From: Bradyrhizobium sp. URHD0069
Lineage (GTDB): Bacteria > Pseudomonadota > Alphaproteobacteria > Rhizobiales > Xanthobacteraceae
Reading direction: 5' to 3'
NCBI RefSeq assembly: GCF_000701345.1
Contig: NZ_JNIJ01000012.1
Coordinates: forward strand, 62,001 to 126,000
Length of the DNA: 64,000 nt
Position 1 is the stretch's first letter. The number at the start of each line of letters is the position of its first letter. Both the position numbers and the translations under genes were made by a program. Shown here piece after piece: positions 45,098 to 52,920 of the stretch. The notes beneath the pieces were generated by a model that saw nothing but the letters and a program-made list of their open reading frames with translations, did no database searches and was not told the origin of the DNA.

Positions 45098-45146
45098 TTT
45101 TGGTCGGGGCAGCTGGATTCGAACCAACGACCTGCAGTACCCAAAA
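45098..45146. repeat. att repeat within tRNA-Pro (3' end)
   Basis: This is the right-hand copy of the 49-bp repeat. It covers the anticodon loop to acceptor end of tRNA-Pro plus three bases beyond the CCA. Its perfect identity to the left copy indicates recent insertion or selection to keep the tRNA intact. Confidence 0.92.
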
Positions 45147-45177
45147 CTGCCGCGCTACCAGGCTGCGCTATACCCCG
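45101..45177 (-). tRNA. tRNA-Pro (anticodon UGG)
   Basis: The 77-nt gene folds into a full cloverleaf. The acceptor stem is CGGGGTA with TGCCCCG, the D-arm is AGCGCAGCCTGGTAGCGC, and the anticodon loop is TTTGGGT reading UGG. The T-arm contains GGTTCGAATCC and the CCA end is encoded. Its 3' part serves as the integration site of the islet to its left. Confidence 0.95.
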
Positions 45178-45242
45178 ATCTGTTTGGGAAACCACGTCGA
45201 TACACGCTTAAAGTCCCGCCAGCAAGGCTGGCTCCGGCCGTT

Positions 45243-45734
45243 TCAGCGGCCATTGAACAGCGGGTGCGCCACACGATCGCCGGGCGCGATCCCGTATTTT
45301 TGCGCCGTGCCTGCGATCACCTCCAGAACCCCCTTCGCCGGGCCCCCTGACGAGATGATCTTGGTGGACAGCGGCTCGGTATTCTCCGCAATTCGCAGGA
45401 TACGGCCGTCGGCGCGAATGAAAATCATGTCGAGCGGAATGTAGGTGTTTTTCATCCACATCGAGACCTGCCGTTCCGGCGAGAAGTCGAACAGCATGCC
45501 TTTGCCGTCCGGCAATTCCTTGCGGTACATCAGGCCGGTTTCCTTCTCCTCGTCGGTGGTTGCCATCTCGACCGAGAAAACCTGCACGCCTGACTTGGTG
45601 ACGATCTCGAGCGGCTGGAAGCTAGCCGCACGGGCGCTGGCGCCGGCAAATGCGCAGAGCACGCCGACCGCAGCGACAGCAACCCAAAGCCATCCGCGCG
45701 CGCGATGGGGATGAACACCTCGAGAGAAACTCAT
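45243..45734 (-). CDS. DUF192 family exported protein
   Basis: The 163-aa protein has a signal sequence (GWLWVAVAAVGVLCAFAG, cleavage near ARA). The DUF192 domain follows: FSVEMATTDEEKETGLMYRK, FDFSPERQVSMWMKNTYIPL, MIFIRADGRIL, PGDRVAHPLF. DUF192 proteins are small periplasmic beta-barrels of unknown function, often genetically near cold-shock genes in rhizobia, as here. The start ATG lacks a strong ribosome-binding site; a longer frame exists upstream. Confidence 0.88.
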   Translation of the reverse strand: MSFSRGVHPHRARGWLWVAVAAVGVLCAFAGASARAASFQPLEIVTKSGVQVFSVEMATTDEEKETGLMYRKELPDGKGMLFDFSPERQVSMWMKNTYIPLDMIFIRADGRILRIAENTEPLSTKIISSGGPAKGVLEVIAGTAQKYGIAPGDRVAHPLFNGR

Positions 45735-45939
45735 AGACAACGCTTTACCCAGCCGTGAAGATTTGGGGAACCCTAGCCCGAGGATCCTGGCAAATACCAG
45801 ACCCATGCCGTTCAGATCGTCTTCAAGGCTGCGTGACGGCCGGCGGTCCCGTTCAGGGGTACGGGAAGCCGCTCGATTAGAGTGTTTTCAAGCGAAGTGG
45901 AGACCGGTTGGCGTCAAGAAAACGCGTCAAAACAAGAAT

Positions 45940-45982
45940 CTAGAGCGCCGTTTCGATTCTATCGAAACGGAAGAGGCTCTAG
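45940..45982. repeat. Palindromic element overlapping the cold-shock gene stop
   Basis: Nested inverted repeats: an outer CTAGAGC/GCTCTAG pair encloses CCGTTTCGAT and its exact complement around a TCT loop. The stop codon of the csp gene lies inside the outer arm. It could be a transcription terminator or a REP-like mobile palindrome of the kind common in Rhizobiales. Confidence 0.75.
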
Positions 45983-46644
45983 TGCGAGGATAGTCCCGGC
46001 GCGCCCTTCTCCGGCTGAATTTCGGCGGCCATCATCCCCTTGGAGCCGGGCCCAAACCGCACCAGCACATACTGGCCAGGGCGGAGCTCGGTCATCCCGA
46101 AGCGCCGCAGGGTTTCCATATGCACGAAGATATCCGGCGTCCCTTCGCCGCAGGTCAGGAATCCAAATCCACGAAGCCGGTTGAACCATTTGACCTGCGC
46201 CCGCTCCAGGCCGCTGGTCGGGGTGACGCTGACATGGGTTCGCGGCGGCAGCATTTGCGCCGGATGGATTGCCGTCGATTCGTCCATCGATAGAATGCGG
46301 AACGCTTGATAGCCCTTGGCCCGCTGCACGCATTCGCAGACCAGTCGCGCGCCTTCGTAAGCGGTTTGATAGCCGTCGCGCCTAAGCACCGTTACGTGCA
46401 AAAGCACATCGGGCCAGCCATTGTCGGGAACGATGAAGCCGTAGCCCTTTGATGCGTCGAACCATTTGATGACGCCGGAGATTTCGACGAGGTCTGCGGC
46501 GCTGTCGCCGAGACCGGAAAGCGCATCCATCGCCGGATCGCGCTCGATCCTGCCTGAAAATTCGCCCGGTCCGAATTGGTTCGATACCGTACCGCCTGAT
46601 GGCGGGCCGCCGAGCTTCTTGGACTCAAAACCGTCCGACCCCAT
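45979..46644 (-). CDS. Double cold-shock-domain protein
   Basis: The protein (221 aa from the chosen ATG) carries two cold-shock domains: SGVIKWFDASKGYGFIVPDN near the middle and AQVKWFNRLRGFGFLTCGEG near the C-terminus, each with the RNP1-type KGYGFI/RGFGFL motif. Such tandem-CSD proteins are nucleic-acid chaperones in rhizobia. An ATG 22 codons upstream is another possible start. The chosen one gives the family-like MGSDGFESKKLGGPPSGG, but neither has a clear ribosome-binding site. Its stop overlaps a palindromic element. Confidence 0.9.
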   Translation of the reverse strand: MGSDGFESKKLGGPPSGGTVSNQFGPGEFSGRIERDPAMDALSGLGDSAADLVEISGVIKWFDASKGYGFIVPDNGWPDVLLHVTVLRRDGYQTAYEGARLVCECVQRAKGYQAFRILSMDESTAIHPAQMLPPRTHVSVTPTSGLERAQVKWFNRLRGFGFLTCGEGTPDIFVHMETLRRFGMTELRPGQYVLVRFGPGSKGMMAAEIQPEKGAPGLSSH

Positions 46645-46844
46645 GACCCCGGACCCCACACATGATTGCAGCCCGTCGTCTAGCGCGACGGCACTGGAAC
46701 AAGCGTCCATTCATGAATTGCCATGATGACGCCACACGAATCTCTCGAATCAAAAGATAACACTCCCGCGTGCGGTGGATAGACAAAAAACAAATTCGTC
46801 GAAAGCTATGAACAGTCTTGCGCGGCCGCGAATCAATTAGGCAA

Positions 46845-47606
46845 TCAGTTCCCGACGAACGGCCCGAGCGCTTCCCCGATATCGTAGTGGATCACCAGAT
46901 CGGCAATATCATCCTGTTCGGTCGCCTCGTTGTTGATGATCACCAGTTTGGCGCCGCAGTTTTTCGCCAGCATCGGAAACCCGGCGGCCGGCCAGACCAC
47001 CAATGAGGATCCGATCGCAAGAAACAGGTCGCAATGCCGGGCAAGCTCGGTGGCGCGGCGCATCGCATCCTCCGGCATCGCCTGTCCGAACGAGATGGTG
47101 GCGGTCTTGACCGGCTCGTCGCAGACAGTGCAGTCCGGCGCGCCGCCGATTTCGTCGAAGCGCTGCTTGACCCAGACGAGATCGTAAGCATGTCCGCAGC
47201 CGATGCAGCGGGCGTAAGTGGTGTTGCCGTGAAGCTCGACGACGTGATCCGCCGCAACCCCCGATATCTGATGCAGATTGTCGATGTTCTGGGTGACGAT
47301 GGCGGGAATCTTGCCGGCCCTGTAGAGCGAGGCGAGCGCGCGGTGGCCGCGCCCCGGCCGCGCGGCCGCGAATGTCGGTTCCATCGCAAAGCGCCGCCGC
47401 CATGCCTCATCCCGGGCGTCAGGGCTCGCGACGAACTCGTCGAAAGGGATCGGACGGTTGCGGGTCCACAATCCGCCGGGTGAGCGGAAATCGGGAATGC
47501 CGCATTCGGTCGAAATGCCGGCGCCTGTGAAGGGAACGATGGTTGATGCCTCGGCGATCATATCGCCGAGCCGTTCCACGCCGTTGCGAAGATCCGATGC
47601 GATCAT
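46845..47606 (-). CDS. Sir2-family NAD-dependent deacylase (sirtuin)
   Basis: The 253-aa enzyme has all class motifs: GAGISTECGIPDFRSPGG for NAD binding, TQNIDNLH, the catalytic His in VELHGN, and zinc cysteines CIGC and CTVC. It also has GSSLVVWPAA near the C-terminus. It would remove acetyl or other acyl groups from protein lysines in the cytoplasm (CobB-like role). The gene appears to be monocistronic. Confidence 0.93.
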   Translation of the reverse strand: MIASDLRNGVERLGDMIAEASTIVPFTGAGISTECGIPDFRSPGGLWTRNRPIPFDEFVASPDARDEAWRRRFAMEPTFAAARPGRGHRALASLYRAGKIPAIVTQNIDNLHQISGVAADHVVELHGNTTYARCIGCGHAYDLVWVKQRFDEIGGAPDCTVCDEPVKTATISFGQAMPEDAMRRATELARHCDLFLAIGSSLVVWPAAGFPMLAKNCGAKLVIINNEATEQDDIADLVIHYDIGEALGPFVGN

Positions 47607-47712
47607 GGGAGTAATCCGAAAAACTTGAACGCGTGCACTATAGCACGGCCCGTCGGACTGCACCTTCGCTGGGTCAGAGATCAGTTGACCGCGCCGGCAT
47701 CGGGCGCTGCGT

Positions 47713-47958
47713 TCACGCCGCCTCTGCGATCGGCTCCTTGGCCTCGTCGCTCTTCTTCTCGTCGCTCTTTTTGATCTTCGCGACCGGCGCCGAGGCGAAC
47801 GATTTCTTCGCTGGCTTGCCGTACTGCGACAATCTTTCCAACTCAGCTTCCAGCTCGGCCTGCCGCGCCGCGACCTTTTCCATCAATTTGTCGGTCGCGT
47901 TGTCGCGTAACGCGGCGAGTTCTTCAATACCAAGCGAATCCAGGTCGATTTTTGCCAT
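47713..47958 (-). CDS. Small coiled-coil protein with H-NS-like N-terminus
   Basis: The 81-aa product starts after GGAGG (MAKIDLDSLGIEELAALRDN), is helical through AARQAELEAELERLSQYG and ends in a Lys/Glu-rich tail (KKSDEKKSDEAKEP). The N-terminal helix-turn-helix-like oligomerisation pattern recalls the rhizobial H-NS/MucR-associated proteins, but the DNA-binding TWxGRG motif is absent. The function is uncertain. Confidence 0.75.
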   Translation of the reverse strand: MAKIDLDSLGIEELAALRDNATDKLMEKVAARQAELEAELERLSQYGKPAKKSFASAPVAKIKKSDEKKSDEAKEPIAEAA

Positions 47959-48140
47959 GGGGGCCTCCGGTTTTCTTCTGGCTACCGGGGCGGCGCGCAA
48001 GCCACAAGCACGGTGGAGGTCTTATCCACCGTGAAGGTCGGCGCGCGGCAATCACAATCCTGCAACGCCTCCTCCCAATTCGTGCCCCAATCGAGGCCAT
48101 CAATGAGTGTCGGGATACGACTTGAAAAGGGGGGATGGGC

Positions 48141-48299
48141 ATGGCCGACCAAAAAGACAGCGCCGCTCAGGAACGGGAAGAAATCGCAGCGCGCCTGGCA
48201 CTTTTCAGAGCCACTCAGGAAAAGTTCGAACGCGAGCGCGAGGAATATTTCATCACCACGCTGGAAAACGCGCGTCACTCCGAAAATTCGTCACTTTGA
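48141..48299 (+). CDS. Hypothetical 52-aa charged helical protein
   Basis: A short gene starts at the second of two ATGs, with a purine-rich GGGG tract six bases upstream, and reads MADQKDSAAQEREEIAARLA, later KFEREREEYFITTLENARH. Composition is strongly helical. A perfect terminator follows at 48355. It is probably real, since such Glu/Arg-rich short proteins are typical of this genus. The role is unknown. Confidence 0.65.
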   Translation: MADQKDSAAQEREEIAARLALFRATQEKFEREREEYFITTLENARHSENSSL

Positions 48300-48354
48300 G
48301 CGGTCGCCGTTCTGGCCCTATGGCGAACTTTCGAGCGCCGTCACAGCAAATACA

Positions 48355-48384
48355 AAAAGCCCGGATGCGATGCTCCGGGCTTTT
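48355..48384. terminator. Bidirectional rho-independent terminator
   Basis: A perfect 11-bp stem (AAAAGCCCGGA and complement) around an 8-nt loop has flanking A- and T-runs. It is placed between the convergent 52-aa gene and the Gly/Tyr-rich protein gene. Confidence 0.85.
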
Positions 48385-48396
48385 CGATGACCAGGA

Positions 48397-48666
48397 CTAG
48401 TAGTGCCGCCAGTAGCGGTGCCGGTAGTAAGGCCCGCCGTAGTAGGCGTAAGGCCCCGGTCCATAATAGGAGCGCGGGCCGTAACCATAGCCCGGTCCGT
48501 AATAATACGGGTACGCGCTAGCGGCGGCTCCGGCGGCGAGTGCACCTGCAGCGAGGCCGAACGCCAATCCGGGGCCGACACCCCGACCCCCCGCCTCAGC
48601 CGGCGCGCTCACGGCGGTTGTCGCAACCGCACCAACCGTCGCCAGGATTGCTAACGTCTTTTTCAT
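48397..48666 (-). CDS. Exported Gly/Tyr-rich protein
   Basis: The 89-aa product has a signal peptide (MKKTLAILATVGAVATTAVS, cleavage after APAEA), an Ala/Gly-rich segment (LAFGLAAGALAAGAAASAY) and a Tyr/Gly/Pro-rich tail (YYYGPGYGYGP). GGGAG lies six bases upstream of the ATG; an ATG two codons earlier sits directly on the site. A paralogue of the same plan lies at 56567. Such proteins may be surface or cell-wall associated; the role is unknown. Confidence 0.82.
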   Translation of the reverse strand: MKKTLAILATVGAVATTAVSAPAEAGGRGVGPGLAFGLAAGALAAGAAASAYPYYYGPGYGYGPRSYYGPGPYAYYGGPYYRHRYWRHY

Positions 48667-48937
48667 ACGCATCTCCCTCCATTGAGTGCCCCACAGATAA
48701 CGCAAACGCTTTTGCATGGTTGCGCAGGAACCCCAGGGGTTCCGCAGCGGGAATCGCGACCGACGGACCCGACGTTGCAGAACACCCGTTTGGTCCTGCA
48801 AAAAAATGAGCTGGCCGGAACGAAACCGCGGCGTCGGGGCATCGCGTGTCTGATGTGGCCTCGCCTGCGAGCGCGTCCATGCGCGAACGCGCTCGCACGC
48901 TTCAACGGCATTCGACATCATAAGCAAAGTTGAAACG

Positions 48938-49117
48938 CTAATTTTTCTGGCCTTCAAGCCGCCCGATCTTGCGATCTAGATACCAAACTTCAACATCGCA
49001 GCCGTCCACAAACTGACGCGCGGCCTTCAAGGCCTCCGCATCCGTTTCGGCGTCAATGGGCTTGGACGAGGCTACGCGATTGTCTCCATCAATCAGATAA
49101 GCTCTATAAGTCGGCAT
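48938..49117 (-). CDS. Hypothetical 59-aa protein
   Basis: The small gene starts after GGGAGGG with MPTYRAYLIDGDNRVASSKP and continues IDAETDAEALKAARQFVDG, ending LDRKIGRLEGQKN. The pattern (a beta-strand start then a helix, with Trp-Tyr near the end) matches a family of short stand-alone proteins common in rhizobia. The function is unknown. Confidence 0.75.
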   Translation of the reverse strand: MPTYRAYLIDGDNRVASSKPIDAETDAEALKAARQFVDGCDVEVWYLDRKIGRLEGQKN

Positions 49118-49582
49118 AATTGCCCTCCCTTCCCCAAGACAACGCCCGGGAAAACGAAAGCTGAGGAAGGGGAGCCATGCCGGAACCGATGGAACCGTCC
49201 GCGGCTGAAACCGAACAGAAATTATTTGAGGGATAGAGTCATTGCAGATTTGGATACACCGGCCGGTTAAACCAGGTCATCAGGAAATTCCAAACTACGG
49301 CAGCGGACTGGGCGCGCCTGCAATTCTCAATTGTCGGCGTGGCCTGTGAATGCTGGATGGCAAACGTGGCCCCACGAAGCGCAGCGCAACCGGGGCTTAC
49401 CCCACCTTCATCAAGACCGACCGCCATTTCGCTGCGCTTGATGCGGGCTACAGGTTTTCGGATCAGCACGAAAGTAAGAGGGATCCGCACGCAACGCCCC
49501 CTGCCCTCATTCCTGTTTTGCTGCTATTGAAGCCTTCGAAACCAAGCACAATCTCTTCAATATCTCAGGGAGCAAGAGAAAC
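49118..49582. other. Intergenic, no convincing gene
   Basis: Short frames occur on both strands without start signals. Nothing structured was seen. Confidence 0.4.
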
Positions 49583-50032
49583 ATGCGTTATCTCCACACC
49601 ATGCTGCGCGTGCGCAATCTCGATACCGCGCTGAAATTTTACCAGGACGCGCTGGGATTGAAGGAAGTCCGCCGGGTCGACAACGACAAGGCGAAATTCA
49701 CACTGGTGTTTTTGTGCGCCCCCGAAGACGAGGGACTGCTGAAAGCATCCAAGGGACGCGGCGCGCCACTGGTCGAACTGACCTACAACTGGGACGAGGA
49801 AAAATACGGTGAAGACCGCTATTTCGGCCATCTCGCCTACGAGGTCGACGACATCTATGCGACCTGCGACCGTCTGATGAAAATGGGCATCACCATCAAC
49901 CGCCCGCCGCGCGACGGCCAGATGGCCTTTGTCCGCTCGCCCGATCTGCATTCGATCGAACTTCTGCAAAAGGGCGACGCGAAGCCGCCGGCGGAGCCGT
50001 GGACCTCGATGCCAAACACCGGGCACTGGTAA
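49583..50032 (+). CDS. gloA: Lactoylglutathione lyase (glyoxalase I)
   Basis: The 149-aa VOC-fold enzyme begins [20 protein letters not shown] with metal ligand His near the start. It has the glyoxalase segment [29 protein letters not shown] with the second His, and a glutamate in [11 protein letters not shown]. It converts the methylglyoxal-glutathione hemithioacetal to S-lactoylglutathione. Length is slightly over the E. coli enzyme. A GGGAG site precedes the ATG. Confidence 0.93.
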   Translation: MRYLHTMLRVRNLDTALKFYQDALGLKEVRRVDNDKAKFTLVFLCAPEDEGLLKASKGRGAPLVELTYNWDEEKYGEDRYFGHLAYEVDDIYATCDRLMKMGITINRPPRDGQMAFVRSPDLHSIELLQKGDAKPPAEPWTSMPNTGHW

Positions 50033-50390
50033 ACCTTGCATAAATTCTTTGTGCATCTCCGGCATCCCTTCGACCGGCTGGTGACGAGAGCGGATGCGCC
50101 GTTTTCGCCAGGCGCATCCGAAGACGATTGGCGATCTAGCCGCAGCCACGAGGCCATCGACGTCGACGCAGAAGTACGCAAGGCCGTTCGATCGAGACGG
50201 CTACTCGCTTTTCAAAAACGGCCTCCCGCTTTCCGAAATTCCAGAGCCGTAAGCCGCGGCCGCCAATGCCAGGGCCCATCCTGGTCGCGCCGCGTTAGGC
50301 AAATTTGCAAAATCCGGTTTTGCGTTGCTTTCACCGGAACCGGCGTCTCCCTCTCGCGTTCTCAACCAAGAGGTGTTTATGGAGGAGATG
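50033..50390. other. Intergenic before a very short gene
   Basis: No credible gene is seen. The 3' part must contain the promoter of the 26-codon gene that follows. Confidence 0.4.
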
Positions 50391-50471
50391 ATGGGACGAG
50401 GAATTCTGCTTTGGCTGTTAGGTGTGCCAATTCCGGTGATTATTCTGCTGTGGTTGTTCCTTGGCCACTGA
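50391..50471 (+). CDS. 26-aa single-span membrane miniprotein
   Basis: A perfect GGAGG lies five bases before the ATG. The product, MGRGILLWLLGVPIPVIILL followed by WLFLGH, is one hydrophobic helix with a Gly-Arg start and a Pro kink. Very similar miniproteins recur in rhizobial genomes, so it is likely genuine. It would insert in the inner membrane. The role is unknown. Confidence 0.7.
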   Translation: MGRGILLWLLGVPIPVIILLWLFLGH

Positions 50472-50622
50472 CCGCGAAGGATCGATCTGGTTGCGTCAAT
50501 CAGGCCCGGCTAATGGCGCGGCCTTTTTGCAGAGCGTGATTGACTGGGAAATCCGCGGCGGCGGACGCTTTTTTGCAAAAATTCCGATATGACCCAGGGT
50601 CAATCATTGGGAGTGCAAACGC

Positions 50623-51270
50623 GTGGCGGACAACAATCGGGGGCATCTTAAGATCTGGGGCCGGGCCAATTCGGTGAATGTTCAAAAAGTGCTGTGGTGC
50701 GTGCGCGAACTCGATCTCGCGTATGAACGCGTCGATGCCGGCATGCAGTTCGGCCGCAATCGCGATGCCGACTATCTCGCGATGAATCCGAACGGGCGCG
50801 TGCCGACGCTGGTGGACGGCGGTTTCGTGCTCTGGGAATCCAATTCGATCATGCGCTATCTCGTACTCGCCTATGGCGAGGGCACATCGCTCTATCCGCA
50901 GGCGCCGAGACAGCGCGCCGCCGTCGATCGGTGGCTGGACTGGACGCTGTCGACCTTGCAGCCGGTCGATCGACCGGTGTTCTGGGCGCTGGTACGAACG
51001 CCGATCGAACAGCGCGATATGGCCGCAATCCAGAAGGACGCCGATGCCGAAGCGGAGCAATGGCACATCGTCGATAGGCAGTTGGCGACGCGGCGGTTCA
51101 TCGAAGGCGATGATTTTACGCTCGCCGATATCGCGCTCGGCGCCTATGCGCGGCGCTGGTTCGGGGTCGAAGGCATCAGCAAGCCGCAGCTAACACATCT
51201 CGAGCGCTGGTTTGCGCAGCTCGCCGGCCGCGCAGGATTTGCGCAATTCGTTGCGCCGCCGCTGTTCTGA
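50623..51270 (+). CDS. Glutathione S-transferase
   Basis: Starting at GTG with GGGAG upstream, the 215-aa protein has a thioredoxin-like N-terminal domain (IWGRANSVNVQKVLWCVREL; NPNGRVPTLVDGG; ESNSIMRYL with the gamma-Glu-binding Glu-Ser). The all-helical C-terminal domain includes FTLADIALGAY. The layout matches cytosolic beta/theta-like GSTs, which conjugate glutathione. The substrate is unknown. Confidence 0.92.
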   Translation: MADNNRGHLKIWGRANSVNVQKVLWCVRELDLAYERVDAGMQFGRNRDADYLAMNPNGRVPTLVDGGFVLWESNSIMRYLVLAYGEGTSLYPQAPRQRAAVDRWLDWTLSTLQPVDRPVFWALVRTPIEQRDMAAIQKDADAEAEQWHIVDRQLATRRFIEGDDFTLADIALGAYARRWFGVEGISKPQLTHLERWFAQLAGRAGFAQFVAPPLF

Positions 51271-51293
51271 GAAGGCGTCCTTGCGATCCAGTG

Positions 51294-51446
51294 CTAGATC
51301 CCCGATCGCTCGAACAGCACAATGCAAATAATCAAGAGCAGCGTGACGACCGCCACCGCCAGGCGCGCGGTCCAGCTCATGCCGCGGCTCACCCACCACA
51401 GCAGCGCGCAACTCATCACGACGGGAACGATGATATCGAGGTGCAA
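51294..51446 (-). CDS. Small two-span membrane protein
   Basis: From a TTG with AGGA seven bases upstream, the 50-aa product has two hydrophobic helices, LDIIVPVVMSCALLWWVSRG and LAVAVVTLLLIICIVLF, joined by a short basic turn. The frame is open further upstream but with poor composition. The start is uncertain. No family is recognised. Confidence 0.5.
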   Translation of the reverse strand: MHLDIIVPVVMSCALLWWVSRGMSWTARLAVAVVTLLLIICIVLFERSGI

Positions 51447-51465
51447 TGGCTCGTCCTGTTGCCGC

Positions 51466-51720
51466 TCAGCGCCAGCCGCTGGAACTACCCACTCCGATGC
51501 TGACCGCGCCACCGATCTTCATGCAGGTCTCGGTGCCCTCGATCTTGGCGAACCCCGGACCATAGTCGGCGCAGGAGTTGCGGCGGGCTGCATCTTTCAG
51601 CGGGAGCGGCCTGGCTGAGGCTCTGGATTTGTCCGACTTCCGAATACCGGACTGCTCGGCCGCGGCCATCGAAGCCGGCAGCAGCGCCATAGCAGCAATC
51701 GCAAGGACGATATTTCTCAT
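51466..51720 (-). CDS. Short exported protein resembling a porin N-terminus
   Basis: The 84-aa product has a signal peptide (MRNIVLAIAAMALLPASMAA) and then CADYGPGFAKIEGTETCMKI followed by GGAVSIGVG. That pattern is close to the start of mature Rhizobiales porins, which have two cysteines around GxGFxxIPGTDTC. The barrel that should follow is missing, so it may be a truncated porin or a member of the short porin-like proteins common in this group. Confidence 0.65.
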   Translation of the reverse strand: MRNIVLAIAAMALLPASMAAAEQSGIRKSDKSRASARPLPLKDAARRNSCADYGPGFAKIEGTETCMKIGGAVSIGVGSSSGWR

Positions 51721-52171
51721 CCCGTCTCTTTATCGCCTGCGGCCTGTTTAGGCTACCGGACGGACTTGAGGCCGACCGACTTGCCGCGGCGCCAGACCAC
51801 TTCGCAGCTCCGGCCTCGCAGCGGGCTGCGCAATCCCCGCTTCCTTCATGGCTGCGGCCATTAAGCTGAGAGTTCGGCCCCACCCCAAGGAGAGCCGCGA
51901 GAACCGTTGAAATTCGGTCAATGTTTGGGCGGTTCTCGCTGCACCGAAGGCGCTCGGCCCGCCACGAAAAACCAATTTCCCGGCGGCTTGCCCGGCCGCG
52001 CAAACGCCACTATACGTTCGCCCGCCGCCATCGGGATCAATTCGCCACGGTCCGGGTTCGGTACGGCGTCATCGCGAGCCAAAGCGTTGATTTGCCGGGT
52101 ATATTTGTTTGTGACCACAGCGAAACGGCGATGCCCCGACCAGCCTCGGTCGTGGCCAGGCGGACGTTTTC
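51721..52171. other. Intergenic upstream of tRNA-Glu
   Basis: No convincing gene. A GTG-initiated 66-codon frame on the minus strand (51918-52118) is weakly protein-like but has no ribosome-binding site. The tRNA promoter should lie at the right end. Confidence 0.35.
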
Positions 52172-52246
52172 GCTCCCTTCGTCTATCGGTTAGGACGCCA
52201 CCCTTTCACGGTGGAGAGAGCGGTTCGATTCCGCTAGGGAGCGCCA
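52172..52246 (+). tRNA. tRNA-Glu (anticodon UUC)
   Basis: The 75-nt gene has acceptor stem GCTCCCT with AGGGAGC, anticodon loop CTTTCAC reading UUC, T-arm GGTTCGATTCC and an encoded CCA end. An imperfect hairpin with CCCTC/GAGGG arms about 15-50 bases downstream may terminate it. The 1.4 kb to its right is rich in broken genes. Confidence 0.95.
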
Positions 52247-52332
52247 CCCAGCTCAACGACCCTCCAAAAACCCTTATTTTACTGAGTTTTTCAGAGGGCC
52301 GCCAAATCCATGTGGCCCAGTTTGTGGCCCAA

Positions 52333-52781
52333 TCAGTTTGGAGCCCGCGTCCCTATTGCTGACGGACGCGAAGGCGTAAATCCCGGCGATCCTTGATTGA
52401 GAATTCCACCGTTTGGAGGCGTACCGGCACCAACTCTAGGCGGAAGCTTCGGTGGCACTTGCGCTGCACCGGGCCCGGATTTTGGTCCCGTCGGGTGGAA
52501 CTGCCGTCTCTTTTACTTGGCTTCTTTTCCGCATCGAAGCAGTTTTTTTCTTGTTTTGCGCAGGTGCGCCCTACGCAACTACCCTGTTGCTCAACGTTGT
52601 TTGGGTAACGATGGAGGCATCTTTTGTGGCATTCCTCGGCCTTTTGGTCGCAAGTCTTGTGAATTTTAGGTTTTGCCCACGATGGATTTGCGCTGCCGGC
52701 CGTAAAAATAATTGCGCAAATCCCGAGCCCGATCGCACAGATCGCACACCGGACCGCGAGGTCAACGACATTCGTTTTCAT
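52333..52781 (-). pseudogene. Exported cysteine-containing protein with probable C-terminal frameshift
   Basis: The frame starts MKTNVVDLAVRCAICAIGLG with a signal sequence. A Cys-rich region (CDQKAEECHKRC, GSCVGRTCAKQEKNC) follows, then KKPSKRDGSS. In the start frame the remaining ~55 residues are Arg-rich and end at 52353. The minus-one frame from the same point reads HPTGPKSGPGAAQVPPKLPP and then a Gly/Pro-rich tail ending at a TGA at 52333, the style expected for such proteins. A one-base indel near 52490 would explain this. It is probably periplasmic, of unknown role. Confidence 0.55.
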
Positions 52782-52920
52782 GTGGTTTAGTCTCCATCGT
52801 ATGGAGACTGGTCTACGCCTTCCAAGAAGCCACAACGTCAACTGAAAGGCTCAATTCGCCTTCACATAAGCCAGAGCTTTGGGTGTCGTTCTCGTTGCTC
52901 GATTGATCGAAAATAAATCG

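Larger units (their letters stand above)
42882..45146. mobile_element. 2.2-kb tRNA-Pro-targeted genomic islet
   Basis: The segment is bounded by a perfect 49-bp direct repeat. The right copy is the 3' part of the intact tRNA-Pro gene (anticodon loop to beyond the CCA end) and the left copy is a detached duplicate. This is the classic footprint of integrase-mediated insertion at a tRNA 3' end. No integrase or excisionase is present, so the islet is either a deletion derivative or mobilised in trans. Cargo: a HEPN-like gene and a DUF5681-like gene on the minus strand, and a 58-aa gene and a nuclease-like gene on the plus strand. Base composition looks less GC-rich than the flanks by eye. Confidence 0.8.
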
